A stretch of DNA of 31,591 nucleotides from positions 1-31,591 of IMG/VR virus record IMGVR_UViG_3300037485_000684; one strand, 5' to 3'. The notes under the pieces were generated by a model. The model saw only the letters and a list, made by a program, of their open reading frames with translations. It was not told the DNA's origin and searched no databases. Each line of letters starts with the position of its first letter. Position 1 is the stretch's first letter. A program made the translations under genes and the position numbers. This DNA is from a virus. This document shows positions 1-7,891 of this stretch, piece after piece.

Positions 1-136
1 TCTAACTATACTAACTAACTTTATATGTAGCATAATAAGGAATATGCTTTTCATAAATAATATAACGGACCAGGTCCACGAAAATACTGCTCTGTTAGTC
101 AGTATTATTTAAATACTCAATATATTGAACCGTTTT

Positions 137-159
137 AACCGTATATAAGGTATATGGTT
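137..159. repeat. Imperfect palindrome in the leader
   Basis: AACCGTATA (137-145) faces TATATGGTT (151-159) with one mismatch, so this is a near-perfect inverted repeat around a short centre. A TATAAA hexamer at 176-181 lies just downstream and could be a -10 element, but no convincing -35 box stands at the right distance. The position upstream of the first early gene makes an operator or part of a replication origin possible. This is inferred from position only. Confidence 0.3.
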
Positions 160-184
160 ATGCGGTTATCTATTGTATAAATAT

Positions 185-220
185 GATTTGATTCTAATAA
201 CTGGTTATAGGAATCAAATC
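185..220. repeat. Inverted repeat upstream of the primase gene
   Basis: GATTTGATTC (185-194) and GAATCAAATC (211-220) are perfect 10-bp inverted arms. Inside them ATAAC (197-201) and GTTAT (204-208) also pair around a 2-base centre, so the 36 bp form an almost complete palindrome with two unpaired bases on each side. It ends about 30 bases before the start of the primase-helicase gene. There is no T-tract, so it is not a typical terminator. A repressor operator or an origin element recognised by the primase-helicase are the plausible readings. The rest of 1-252 shows no gene. Confidence 0.5.
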
Positions 221-252
221 ATTAATGATTTACAAATCAAGAAAGGGAAATC

Positions 253-2964
253 ATGCCAACGAAATCAGAATCAGTAAAGCAGTTCTTACAATCAAAGACT
301 CACGCTGATTTATATAATCTCTACGGATTGAATATGGAGTGCCAAGTCAATGTCGCACAAGATGGTGGAACAAGAATAGACGGTGATTTCAAAGGCAAGA
401 AGTGGCATGGTTGGACTGATGGAATCAGCACGTGGAAATCATTCCGAATACCATTGTTCGCGAACACTGATCCTGAATATACCGACTCTGAAATGAAATG
501 GGATTTAGAGCAACATGCCGAAGGAATCGGCATGACGGGTTGGGATTGGGTGAATAAGGTAAGTCGTTGGGTAGCTTATGATTTCGATGCTATTGTCGGG
601 CACAGCGAAAAGAATCTCAATAACCTGAATCCTGAACAACTTTCCAAAATCATTGACGAAGCCAAGAAGCTTGATTGGGTCACCGTGCGTAAGAGTACGA
701 GTGGCAAGGGTCTTCATATTTACGTGTTTCTCGATCCAGTTAAAACACAGAATCATGACGAACATGCAGCACTCGCACGAGCTATCCTTGGCAAGATGAG
801 TGCACTCACAGGCTTTGATTTCCATAATCAGGTGGATATTGTTGGTGGAAACATGTGGGTGTGGCATCGCAAGATGGAAGGTACGGATGGTCTAACACTG
901 ATTCAACAAGGTGGCAAGCTGTTCGACGTACCTATGAATTGGATGGACCATCTTAATGTCGTGCGCCGCACACGTCGTAAGAGCCTGCCACACGATATTA
1001 GCGAGAAGCAGGTTACACCTTTTGAAGAGTTATGTGGCAGAATCAGTAAGGTTCCCCTTGATGACTCACATAAGCAACTACTTAATTATCTGACAGAACA
1101 AAATCATATTTGGTGGTGGGACCAAGATCATCACATGCTCGTGACGCATACATTTGCGCTCTTGCAGGCGCACGAGCACCTGGGTATGCGTGGGATTTTC
1201 AAAACAACAAGTAAGGGTTCTGATCTGAATACACAGAATTGTTTTTGCTTTCCCTGCAAGCGGGGTGCTTGGTCAGTCCGACGTTATGGACAGGGGATTC
1301 AAGAAGATGATTCTTGGGATCAGGATAAGGAAGGTTGGACACGTTGCTACCTGAATAAAGAACCTGATTTCAGTCAGGCTTGTAAAGCGTTTGGTGGCAT
1401 CGAGAACCCCACTGGTGGATTCTTTTTCCGTGAAACGGAAGTCGCTAGTAAAGCTGCAACGCATCTTGGTGTAACGATTGAGTGTGACCCTTCTTTGTCA
1501 AGTAGAGAATGTACACTTAAGCAACATAAAGACGGAAGACTGATTGCACAAATCGAAAGGAAGCCTACTGACCAGGGTGACAAGATGGTTGGGTGGTTAG
1601 CAACAGGTAGTAAGCCTTGGACCAGGATTTTCAATACACCATCAGTAGAGAAGGACGAGCCCGATTCCGAGAATTTCGATGACACGCTCAGGCACATTAT
1701 TAACGAGATCAATGAGGATTGCGGTTGGGTTATCAAATCAGATAACCAGTGGCGTCAGGAACCATTAGCACATGTCAAGCCCGCATTAAGTAGCATGGGT
1801 TTGAGCAGTAATGAAATCACCGGGGTTCTTGGCTCCTGTATATTCAGGTGCTGGAAAATCGTAAATAAGCCTTTCCAGCCTGAGTACACTGGTGATCGTG
1901 AATGGAACAGGAACGCTGCACAATTCCGTTTTGCTCCAACAACCAGTCGTGAGAATCTACAGTACCCAACTTGGACAAAGATTCTACAACACTGTGGCTC
2001 GTCTCTTGATGAAGCAGTTAGTAAAGATCCTTGGACAAGTAGTAATGGAATCCTTACTGGTGCTGAATATCTTAAATGCTGGATAGCATCAATGTTTCAG
2101 GAACCTTATGAACCACTTCCATACCTGTTCTTTCACGGTAATCAGAATTGCGGTAAATCAATTTTCCATGAAGCCCTCTCTTTGTTAATGACTAAAGGTT
2201 ACGCACGAGCAGAAGCCGCTATTATGAGTAAAGAAGGATTCAACGGAGAACTAGAAGGAGCCATTCTTTGTGTCGCTGAAGAAATTGATTTACGATCGAA
2301 CCAAGCGGCTTACAACCGTATTAAAGATTTTGTTACGAGTCGTGAGCTACCTATTCATCCGAAGGGGTGTACTCCTTATCATATTCCCAATACAACTCAT
2401 TGGTGTCAGTTTGGTAATGATTACAAGTATTGTCCTATTTTTCCTGGTGACACTCGAATTACTATGCTCTATGTTGATAATCTCGATCCGAAGAATATCA
2501 TTCCCAAAAAAGTAATGATTCCAATGCTTGAGAAAGAGGCTCCTGATTTCATGGCTGAGATTCTTAATCTTGAACTTCCACTGTCTAACGATAGATTGAA
2601 TATTCCTTGCTTGAATACTGATGATAAATCCTTGATTCAGCAATTGAATAGATCGGCTATGGAAGCCTTTATTGATGAGAAATGCAAATTGGTTGCTGGA
2701 AGATGCCTTAAGTTCTCTAACTTTTTCGACAAGTTTCAGGAATGGCTTGAACCTAATGAAATCAATAAATGGACAAAGAATCGAGTTGCTAAAGAATTAC
2801 CAAGACTATTACCGAAGGGCAGGCAACATTCTGATGGGCAATTCTATATAGGAAATATTAGTTGGGTAGATGATTCTTGTGATATAATGTTTGACCATCC
2901 AGTTGTGTTGTGTGCAGGATATTTGGAGGCTGAGTATGGAACCGTTCCAAGAAGCGGAACCTAA
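253..2964 (+). CDS. Primase-polymerase / SF3 helicase fusion (replication protein)
   Basis: A 903-residue replication protein. The N-terminal third looks like an archaeo-eukaryotic primase (AEP) domain: the metal-binding D-x-D pair is seen as YDFD (D110, D112), followed by the STSGKGLH motif (148-155) with its catalytic histidine. The C-terminal half looks like a P4/D5-type superfamily 3 helicase: Walker A GNQNCGKS (629-636), an acidic Walker B region around ILCVAEEID (671-679), a sensor-1 asparagine in FGND (N722) and a likely arginine finger in GDTR (R735). The last 100 residues resemble the winged-helix tail of D5 proteins. A Cys-rich stretch (CFCFPC) lies between the two enzyme domains. 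AGGGA at 244-248 supports the ATG. It heads the early operon and probably primes and unwinds phage DNA. No DNA polymerase is visible here, so the phage may use another locus or the host for elongation. Confidence 0.88.
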   Translation: MPTKSESVKQFLQSKTHADLYNLYGLNMECQVNVAQDGGTRIDGDFKGKKWHGWTDGISTWKSFRIPLFANTDPEYTDSEMKWDLEQHAEGIGMTGWDWVNKVSRWVAYDFDAIVGHSEKNLNNLNPEQLSKIIDEAKKLDWVTVRKSTSGKGLHIYVFLDPVKTQNHDEHAALARAILGKMSALTGFDFHNQVDIVGGNMWVWHRKMEGTDGLTLIQQGGKLFDVPMNWMDHLNVVRRTRRKSLPHDISEKQVTPFEELCGRISKVPLDDSHKQLLNYLTEQNHIWWWDQDHHMLVTHTFALLQAHEHLGMRGIFKTTSKGSDLNTQNCFCFPCKRGAWSVRRYGQGIQEDDSWDQDKEGWTRCYLNKEPDFSQACKAFGGIENPTGGFFFRETEVASKAATHLGVTIECDPSLSSRECTLKQHKDGRLIAQIERKPTDQGDKMVGWLATGSKPWTRIFNTPSVEKDEPDSENFDDTLRHIINEINEDCGWVIKSDNQWRQEPLAHVKPALSSMGLSSNEITGVLGSCIFRCWKIVNKPFQPEYTGDREWNRNAAQFRFAPTTSRENLQYPTWTKILQHCGSSLDEAVSKDPWTSSNGILTGAEYLKCWIASMFQEPYEPLPYLFFHGNQNCGKSIFHEALSLLMTKGYARAEAAIMSKEGFNGELEGAILCVAEEIDLRSNQAAYNRIKDFVTSRELPIHPKGCTPYHIPNTTHWCQFGNDYKYCPIFPGDTRITMLYVDNLDPKNIIPKKVMIPMLEKEAPDFMAEILNLELPLSNDRLNIPCLNTDDKSLIQQLNRSAMEAFIDEKCKLVAGRCLKFSNFFDKFQEWLEPNEINKWTKNRVAKELPRLLPKGRQHSDGQFYIGNISWVDDSCDIMFDHPVVLCAGYLEAEYGTVPRSGT

Positions 2965-3151
2965 GCACGAAAAGTTCAGTACACTTTATGAAGAACTTTT
3001 AGGTCGAGCCGAGCGTATGCTTATGGAAGATGATTGTGATGTTCCTGAGCTTCTTATGATTTTGGAAGAGGTAAGAACAACTATTCGTGAAAGATATATC
3101 ATGGATACTGATCCTATGGAAGAAGAGGAACCGAATGACAAGGGGTATTGA
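2936..3151 (+). CDS. Small acidic protein, unknown function
   Basis: A 71-residue acidic, probably helical protein that I do not recognise. The ATG at 2936 is preferred over an in-frame ATG at 2891 because GGAGG stands at 2925-2929. This start lies inside the last codons of the primase-helicase gene, giving a 29-base overlap, so translation is probably coupled. The body has a leucine-rich helix (ELLGRAERMLMEDD) followed by an acidic tail with four consecutive Glu. No enzyme motif is visible. Its place directly behind the primase suggests an accessory replication role, but nothing in the sequence proves it. Confidence 0.6.
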   Translation: MEPFQEAEPKHEKFSTLYEELLGRAERMLMEDDCDVPELLMILEEVRTTIRERYIMDTDPMEEEEPNDKGY

Positions 3152-3341
3152 GAAGCATTGTCCTGATTGTAATAATCTAGTTAGCTATGCAGAAAAATAT
3201 GATGCCTATTATTGCCCTACCTGTAATGAGTGGCTAGAACAGAAGTGTAGTGATCCAGAATGTACATTTTGTCCGAACCGACCTGCTAATCCTGTGGAGG
3301 TCACTGATGAAACAGCCAGAACGGAAGAGACTAAAAAATGA
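3135..3341 (+). CDS. Small zinc-ribbon protein
   Basis: A 68-residue protein whose core is a classical zinc ribbon: CPDC near the start pairs with CPTC about 18 residues later, and three more cysteines follow in C-x4-C-x2-C spacing, perhaps a second partial metal site. The ATG at 3135 has GAGG at 3125-3128 and overlaps the end of the preceding small gene by 17 bases, in another frame. Such phage proteins are often nucleic-acid binding or bind the transcription machinery. The specific role here is unknown. Confidence 0.65.
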   Translation: MTRGIEKHCPDCNNLVSYAEKYDAYYCPTCNEWLEQKCSDPECTFCPNRPANPVEVTDETARTEETKK

Positions 3342-3477
3342 ATGGAAACGTGCTTGGTCTTATCGTTGCAAGACTAAGCGTGCAATGAAAGAGAAACGTG
3401 CAATCAAGAAACGAGCACACAAACGTGCCCGAAAGGGCGATGGTAAAATAAGACTAGACGGATGGGAGGTAATATAA
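3307..3477 (+). CDS. Very basic small protein, probable nucleic-acid binder
   Basis: A 56-residue protein in which nearly half of the residues are Lys or Arg (for example KKRAHKRARKGDGK). The ATG at 3307 has a strong GGAGG at 3296-3300 and overlaps the zinc-ribbon gene by 35 bases. An upstream in-frame ATG at 3250 lies deeper inside the previous gene and lacks support. Composition suggests binding to DNA or RNA, but there is no recognisable fold. It ends two bases before the next start, inside the same tight operon. Confidence 0.5.
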   Translation: MKQPERKRLKNEWKRAWSYRCKTKRAMKEKRAIKKRAHKRARKGDGKIRLDGWEVI

Positions 3478-3479
3478 GT

Positions 3480-4070
3480 ATGGGTTGCGAGCATATTACT
3501 ACAACAAGTAAAAATGGTAACATAGTTTGTTTGCAATGCGGAGAGTCACTTGGTCCTACAGATACGCACAAACGTAAGGAGTGTCCACACTGTCTTAGTT
3601 CAGTAGTAATTAAGAACGAGATTGACGGTTCGCACACCTGCCTCAAGTGCAAGAAAGATTTTGTTGATTCAGAAGTACCACTTATTGAGACTGTAGATAG
3701 AGTGGCATTCACGGAGGTCAAGGATTCTGGTAAGCGTGAGGATTTCAGTACAGGCAGTCGCAGGGACACACGTGAGGGCAAGGGTCGTTACGATCTGATT
3801 GCTCAAATCGCTTTGAAAAGATTGGCACAACATTACGAGAATGGTGCCAAAAAATATGGAGACAGGAACTGGGAAAAAGGCCAACCTGTGATGCGGTATC
3901 TTGATTCTGCAAATCGGCACTTATCTAATATTTTGCAGGGCGACAAAACAGAGGATCATGAATCAGCGGTAAGCTGGAATATGTTTGCCTACACACAGAC
4001 GCTTGCTCTAATCAAATTGGGTAAGCTCCCGAAAGAGTTAGACGACAGACCAGAACACATGAGGGACTAA
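3480..4070 (+). CDS. Zinc-ribbon protein with MazZ/DUF5664-type dNTP diphosphohydrolase domain
   Basis: A 196-residue protein with two parts. Residues 1-60 hold cysteine pairs: C3/H5 with C17-x2-C20, then C35-x2-C38 with C54-x2-C57, a normal zinc ribbon. Residues about 98-180 match the DUF5664 / dATP-dGTP diphosphohydrolase N-terminal family as I know it: GRYDLI (102-107), YENGAKKYGDRNW (119-131) and EDHESAVSWN (158-167), whose acidic and histidine residues belong to the all-alpha NTP pyrophosphatase active site. Such enzymes hydrolyse dNTPs to dNMPs and tune phage nucleotide pools. MazZ of Z-genome phages is one member. I chose ATG 3480 because GGGAGGT (3464-3470) is correctly placed, whereas the ATG at 3462 overlaps that site. 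The substrate cannot be told from sequence, and no PurZ gene is present in the window. Confidence 0.75.
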   Translation: MGCEHITTTSKNGNIVCLQCGESLGPTDTHKRKECPHCLSSVVIKNEIDGSHTCLKCKKDFVDSEVPLIETVDRVAFTEVKDSGKREDFSTGSRRDTREGKGRYDLIAQIALKRLAQHYENGAKKYGDRNWEKGQPVMRYLDSANRHLSNILQGDKTEDHESAVSWNMFAYTQTLALIKLGKLPKELDDRPEHMRD

Positions 4071-4972
4071 TGACTGAACCTAAAAGCCTACTGGATATGT
4101 TCGAGGAGCTAGATCAATATGACGAACGACCAACCGAATCAAATGAAATCGTCCGAGCACCCTTCGCTTATCCAGGAGCCAAACGGAATAGTGTTGAACA
4201 CATCTTGCCGCTACTCCCCTATCGAAAATCTTATATTGAACCATTCGGTGGCTCTGGAGCCATCCTGCTTGCAAGGAACAAAAGCCCACTCGAAGTCTTT
4301 AATGACAGGTATGGTGGGGTTGTGGCTTTATATCGCTGTGTGAAGGATAAAGAGAAGCTTGACAAATTACTTGAACTATTGTCTTTAACAATCCATTCAC
4401 GAGAAGAATGGGACTTCTGTAAATCTACCTGGTCAAACTGCTATGATGATGTTGAGCGCGCTGCTCGTTGGTACTATACTAACCGATATAGTTTTGCAAG
4501 CAAAAGCCTCCAGTTTGGTAGAAGCACTGGAACACAGAATGGGATGAGCGGCAAGATCATAAATAGTATCCCAAATTTCTATAAAGTACATGAACGTATC
4601 AAGAACGTACTAATCGAGAATCTCGACTGGAGCAAATGCTTTAAGGATTTCGATGGTCCTGAAGCGGTCTTCTACGTCGATCCACCTTACGTTGATTCAG
4701 GCTCACAAATTTATGATAATGAACTTACACATGCACAGCATCGTGATTTAATCAATACAATCTTTCAGACTAAAGGATTCGTTGCAGTGAGTGGTTACAC
4801 GAATCCATTGTATGAGGAACAGGATTGGGATGCTCGTTATACGTGGGAGGTTCCTTGCGGAATAAAAAGCCTGGCGTTCACAGATACTAATAACTGTAAA
4901 GATCTAAAAGGTCTTATCGAACGGGATAATCAAACGGAAGTCTTATGGATTAAGGAGTCAATACATGGGTAA
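4070..4972 (+). CDS. DNA adenine methyltransferase, D12 class (Dam-like)
   Basis: A 300-residue N6-adenine DNA methyltransferase of the D12 class. FAYPGAKR near residue 32 and EPFGGSGA (57-64) form the S-adenosylmethionine site, and DPPY (204-207) is the catalytic motif IV. The order, with the AdoMet motif before DPPY, is that of alpha-class Dam enzymes. Length is normal for the family. The start codon overlaps the preceding stop (TAATG), so it is translationally coupled. It probably modifies phage DNA to evade host restriction or to mark replicated DNA. The target is not certain, since a GATC specificity is only a family-level guess. No restriction endonuclease lies beside it. Confidence 0.9.
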   Translation: MTEPKSLLDMFEELDQYDERPTESNEIVRAPFAYPGAKRNSVEHILPLLPYRKSYIEPFGGSGAILLARNKSPLEVFNDRYGGVVALYRCVKDKEKLDKLLELLSLTIHSREEWDFCKSTWSNCYDDVERAARWYYTNRYSFASKSLQFGRSTGTQNGMSGKIINSIPNFYKVHERIKNVLIENLDWSKCFKDFDGPEAVFYVDPPYVDSGSQIYDNELTHAQHRDLINTIFQTKGFVAVSGYTNPLYEEQDWDARYTWEVPCGIKSLAFTDTNNCKDLKGLIERDNQTEVLWIKESIHG

Positions 4973-5597
4973 TAGTATGCAACACTGGAACGGCAATCAA
5001 TTGTGCTGTATTGATTGTGAAACTACTGGTCTCGATCCAACGCTTCACGAGATTATTCAAATCTGTATCTTGCCTCTGGATGCAAACAGTAACATTCGTC
5101 GTGATATTATTCCATTCAATATCTGTATGAAACCAGATAAGCCAGAGACTATTGATCCAGTTGCAATGACCGTGCACAAGAAGACGATGCTTAAAATCAT
5201 GAACGACGGTTTTGATCGTGAGACTGCTAAAGATCTTCTTGAGACTTGGATTAAGAAACTTGATTTACCTGTGAGCAAGTTCAGTAAGCTTCCGAAACGG
5301 ATAAAACCACTCGGACACAACTACGCTTTTGACATGATGTTCATTCGTTCTTGGCTTGGGATTGATTTGTATAATGAGATTTTTGATCACCGATTCATGG
5401 ATACTATGATTATTGCACAGTATCTCAATGACCGTGCTGCGATGCACGGTCTTGACCCGATTTATTTTAAGCTGAAGTTGGGATGGATCGCTGCTAAGGA
5501 GGGAGTTGACATCGAACGCGCGCATGACGCGTTGAGTGATTGTGTAACTTGTGCTAAGATTTATCACAAGTTCATTAAGCAAGGGTTCCTTGCTTAA
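4965..5597 (+). CDS. DnaQ-like 3'-5' exonuclease (DEDDh)
   Basis: A 210-residue exonuclease of the RNase T/DnaQ superfamily. Exo I is IDCETTG (D17, E19), Exo II is GHNYAFD (117-123, D123) and Exo III is HDALSD (H187, D192), giving the complete DEDDh catalytic set. AAGGAG at 4952-4957 fixes the ATG at 4965, which overlaps the methyltransferase gene by 8 bases. It may process DNA or RNA ends during replication, or act as a proofreading subunit. The lack of a polymerase domain means it acts alone or with a partner. Its stop overlaps by three bases the stop of the convergent minus-strand gene. Confidence 0.88.
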   Translation: MGNSMQHWNGNQLCCIDCETTGLDPTLHEIIQICILPLDANSNIRRDIIPFNICMKPDKPETIDPVAMTVHKKTMLKIMNDGFDRETAKDLLETWIKKLDLPVSKFSKLPKRIKPLGHNYAFDMMFIRSWLGIDLYNEIFDHRFMDTMIIAQYLNDRAAMHGLDPIYFKLKLGWIAAKEGVDIERAHDALSDCVTCAKIYHKFIKQGFLA

Positions 5598-6307
5598 AGC
5601 AGATTCTCTGGCGTGACCCAAAGTGTTGGGTAACCAGCAAGACTATTCTCTATTAAATCTTTATGGCGCAAGAAACGTTTTGCATCTTTACGGAATTTCG
5701 TACATGGGTAGCCTATGCACTTTGCATAGGCTACCTTTTTTTGTGTACAAGCATCAAAACACATGAGTATGAATTTGTTTGCTCCAAAACGTTTCATCAT
5801 CTCTATCGCTACAATAACTGTTAGAGCACCTTTACTCAATCCATATTCTTCTGGAATATAGACGTAAGTATTCTCGCAACCAGCATAAAAGGATTTCGCT
5901 TGTCTGCTTATGAATAGCGTTGCTCGTTTCGGTTTGCAAGTTGCTTTCAGTTCAGAATCCTGTTGAACACAGTAAATGGGATTCAGGATATTTAATTTCT
6001 CAACCTGATGTATAGAATCATTTATGCAAATCACTGGACTCTTATTATCGAAATACTTTTCGTTAATAGAATCAAGACTTGGACCCTTACCTATGATATA
6101 GACTGGACGATCAATAAATAGGCAACTAAGTAAGCCAACATCATTAACCTCTTGCTTGGCTATCCATCTTAATTCATTGGGTACACGAATGAATTGCAAA
6201 TCAAACTGTTCTTCAATAATTCGATTCTTTCTAACTAACCCAAAGGAGTCGTCTGAGTACCGTCGAATCTTTATGCCATTAACTTCCGTTGGGATAATAG
6301 TTTGCAT
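5594..6307 (-). CDS. DUF115-like protein (Rossmann-type, glycan or sugar-nucleotide related)
   Basis: A 237-residue protein with a central Rossmann-like domain opening on VYIIGKGPSLDSI, followed by CINDSI and FILMCFDA strands. This G-x-GPSL pattern is typical of DUF115 and related glycosyltransferase-like folds that bind nucleotide sugars or similar ligands. The ATG at 6307 is chosen because GGAGAAG stands just upstream; an in-frame TTG at 6319 overlaps that site. It overlaps the end of the next gene upstream by 29 bases. It is the last gene of the minus-strand operon and contains the plus-strand terminator. The exact reaction is unknown. A role in glycosylating virions or host surface, together with the two genes upstream, is inference. 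Confidence 0.6.
   Translation of the reverse strand: MQTIIPTEVNGIKIRRYSDDSFGLVRKNRIIEEQFDLQFIRVPNELRWIAKQEVNDVGLLSCLFIDRPVYIIGKGPSLDSINEKYFDNKSPVICINDSIHQVEKLNILNPIYCVQQDSELKATCKPKRATLFISRQAKSFYAGCENTYVYIPEEYGLSKGALTVIVAIEMMKRFGANKFILMCFDACTQKKVAYAKCIGYPCTKFRKDAKRFLRHKDLIENSLAGYPTLWVTPENLL
5707..5742 (+). terminator. Rho-independent terminator of the early operon, inside the convergent gene
   Basis: GGTAGCCTATGCA (5707-5719) and TGCATAGGCTACC (5723-5735) form a perfect 13-bp stem with a 3-base loop, followed by seven T (5736-5742) on the plus strand. It lies about 110 bases past the stop of the exonuclease gene and wholly within the coding sequence of the opposing gene (5594-6307). On the minus strand the hairpin is preceded by an A-run and is not followed by T, so it should terminate only plus-strand transcription. 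Confidence 0.88.
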
Positions 6308-7403
6308 AATCTTCTCCAATGAACTTTTTCAAGATTTTCAATCCGGGATCACGATTGCCTAATTTCCCGGTGTGCCCGTATGTTAGTCCTTGCCGACCAC
6401 CAAGACCCTTGATTCCTATACAATAGTCTCTTGAATTGATATCTACGGCTCTGAGTCCAGGATATGTACGCCAAAAATCTAAATCGAGGAAATGAGAATC
6501 ACCTTGGAACATTATTCCAAGGTGTTCATAGGCATTCTCAGTGAAACCAGTTTGACAGAAACTAGCATGAGCAGCATTGCCATTACGAATCCATGTACGT
6601 TTCGGTATATTATAATAGACCGTCTTACCCTGTCCGAACAGATCGAACTTACAAAGCTTCTCGTACATGTAGCTAATATATTCAGCATCATACCAGTCGT
6701 CATCTTCCATAATAACACACATCTTAGTCTTGACGTGTTTCATCGCTTCTTTCATATTGATTCTGAGAGTATGCTTAGGATCGTCTTTTTGTGGTTCTCG
6801 CCGAATTAGTGTATACTCGCCTGGACCTAAAGGATTCTTACCATCATCAACAACAATCCATTCTTTAGGTTTCGTGATTTGACGATTAAAATATTTTTGG
6901 CAGAGTTTGAACTGCTCAGGGCGATCACCTGTAGGTGTGATAACTGTGAGATCCGTATTCAGATAATCACGGATCGGAGCAACAAGCTTAGCTTTAGGAT
7001 CATAGAAGAGGTGCTTGATACTAGCTGCTTCATCATGTGCTGCCTGACGATTAGATGGGCACATGAAGATCACCTTCGTACAGCCCAACCATTTTGTGAG
7101 TTCAACAGCATAGCCTAGATATGTTTGCTTACCTAATTGATTGATATTATAAGACTCAGGATAATCAGTTTCTATATTAGTGATTAAGGAAGCTTCTTCT
7201 GGCTTAATAATATTATCTAATTGAATCGAGTAGATCTGGTTATGAATCTTCAAGTATTCGAGCTTTACATGAGCATCTTTTAACGCAATAACTGGTCCTT
7301 TTGGAATATCAGGATAACCTAGGTTCTTGAGTGATTCACCAGTATCAACAATAAATATTGTTGCACCAGCCCAGGTATTCTTAATAGTATTCAGGCTAAT
7401 CAT
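6279..7403 (-). CDS. Two-domain protein: DUF115-like domain plus GT2-type glycosyltransferase
   Basis: A 374-residue protein. The first half (about residues 10-145) begins with TIFIVDTGESLKNL, a variant of the G-x-GPSL motif of its two neighbours. The second half looks like a GT-A, family 2 glycosyltransferase: LTVITPTGDRPEQ begins the nucleotide-binding fold, VVDDG (D186, D187) is the usual nucleotide contact, and EDDDW (233-237) supplies the D-x-D metal motif. Family 2 enzymes transfer sugars from UDP or GDP donors. The start shares ATGA with the preceding stop, with GGGAG just upstream. The fusion and the paralogous flanking genes suggest one pathway that builds a small glycan. The acceptor is unknown. 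Confidence 0.72.
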   Translation of the reverse strand: MISLNTIKNTWAGATIFIVDTGESLKNLGYPDIPKGPVIALKDAHVKLEYLKIHNQIYSIQLDNIIKPEEASLITNIETDYPESYNINQLGKQTYLGYAVELTKWLGCTKVIFMCPSNRQAAHDEAASIKHLFYDPKAKLVAPIRDYLNTDLTVITPTGDRPEQFKLCQKYFNRQITKPKEWIVVDDGKNPLGPGEYTLIRREPQKDDPKHTLRINMKEAMKHVKTKMCVIMEDDDWYDAEYISYMYEKLCKFDLFGQGKTVYYNIPKRTWIRNGNAAHASFCQTGFTENAYEHLGIMFQGDSHFLDLDFWRTYPGLRAVDINSRDYCIGIKGLGGRQGLTYGHTGKLGNRDPGLKILKKFIGEDYANYYPNGS

Positions 7404-7891
7404 CTATGCTCCCATACTGGTTCTATTCCAGTCTGTGCAATTATTTCTAGTAACTTAATATTTATGTCCTTATATTTACTTACGATGCTAACTGCACCAA
7501 TTGATTCTATAGAAGCTGCGATATCTAAGCAGTTATCCATACTGTCGAAGCCAACAAAATGTATTCTTGTGTGCCCATAAAAGGCTAGAAGCTGAACAGC
7601 TAAGACAGCCGTCGAGTACAGATTCGTAGCTTCAAGACCCTTACTCCAAATTCTTTGATTCTTGAAACTGTATCCAACATGACTACTCTTACGCAGTATA
7701 AGTGTTCCTAGACCAGCTTCTCTATACTTATCTAAAACAGCATAGTCTAAAGCAATAGCCGCATAGGGATTTGGCACAACAAATACAGTTTCGTTAATAC
7801 AGTACCTGTACTCATTTGCTTTAGACCAGTCATACTTATCTAGGCTTGGTCCTTTACCTGCTAACCAACAATCGGCTGGTACTGTAAGCAT
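7400..7891 (-). CDS. Short DUF115-like protein
   Basis: A 163-residue protein consisting only of the Rossmann-like domain: WLAGKGPSLDKYDW near the N-terminus, then CINETV and IHFVGFDSMD strands that parallel those of the 5594-6307 product. It is shorter than that neighbour. The ATG at 7891 overlaps the Cys-rich gene upstream by 31 bases and has only a weak ribosome site, so translation is probably coupled. It is the first of three consecutive genes with this fold. A role in sugar transfer or sugar-nucleotide handling is inferred from the family and from the GT2 domain next door. Confidence 0.6.
   Translation of the reverse strand: MLTVPADCWLAGKGPSLDKYDWSKANEYRYCINETVFVVPNPYAAIALDYAVLDKYREAGLGTLILRKSSHVGYSFKNQRIWSKGLEATNLYSTAVLAVQLLAFYGHTRIHFVGFDSMDNCLDIAASIESIGAVSIVSKYKDINIKLLEIIAQTGIEPVWEHR

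Noticed and set aside
3480-4972. Z-genome (diaminopurine) phage based on the MazZ-like protein
   Set aside because: No PurZ (adenylosuccinate synthetase-like) or DatZ gene is present here, and DUF5664-type domains also occur in ordinary phages. An adenine methyltransferase is present.
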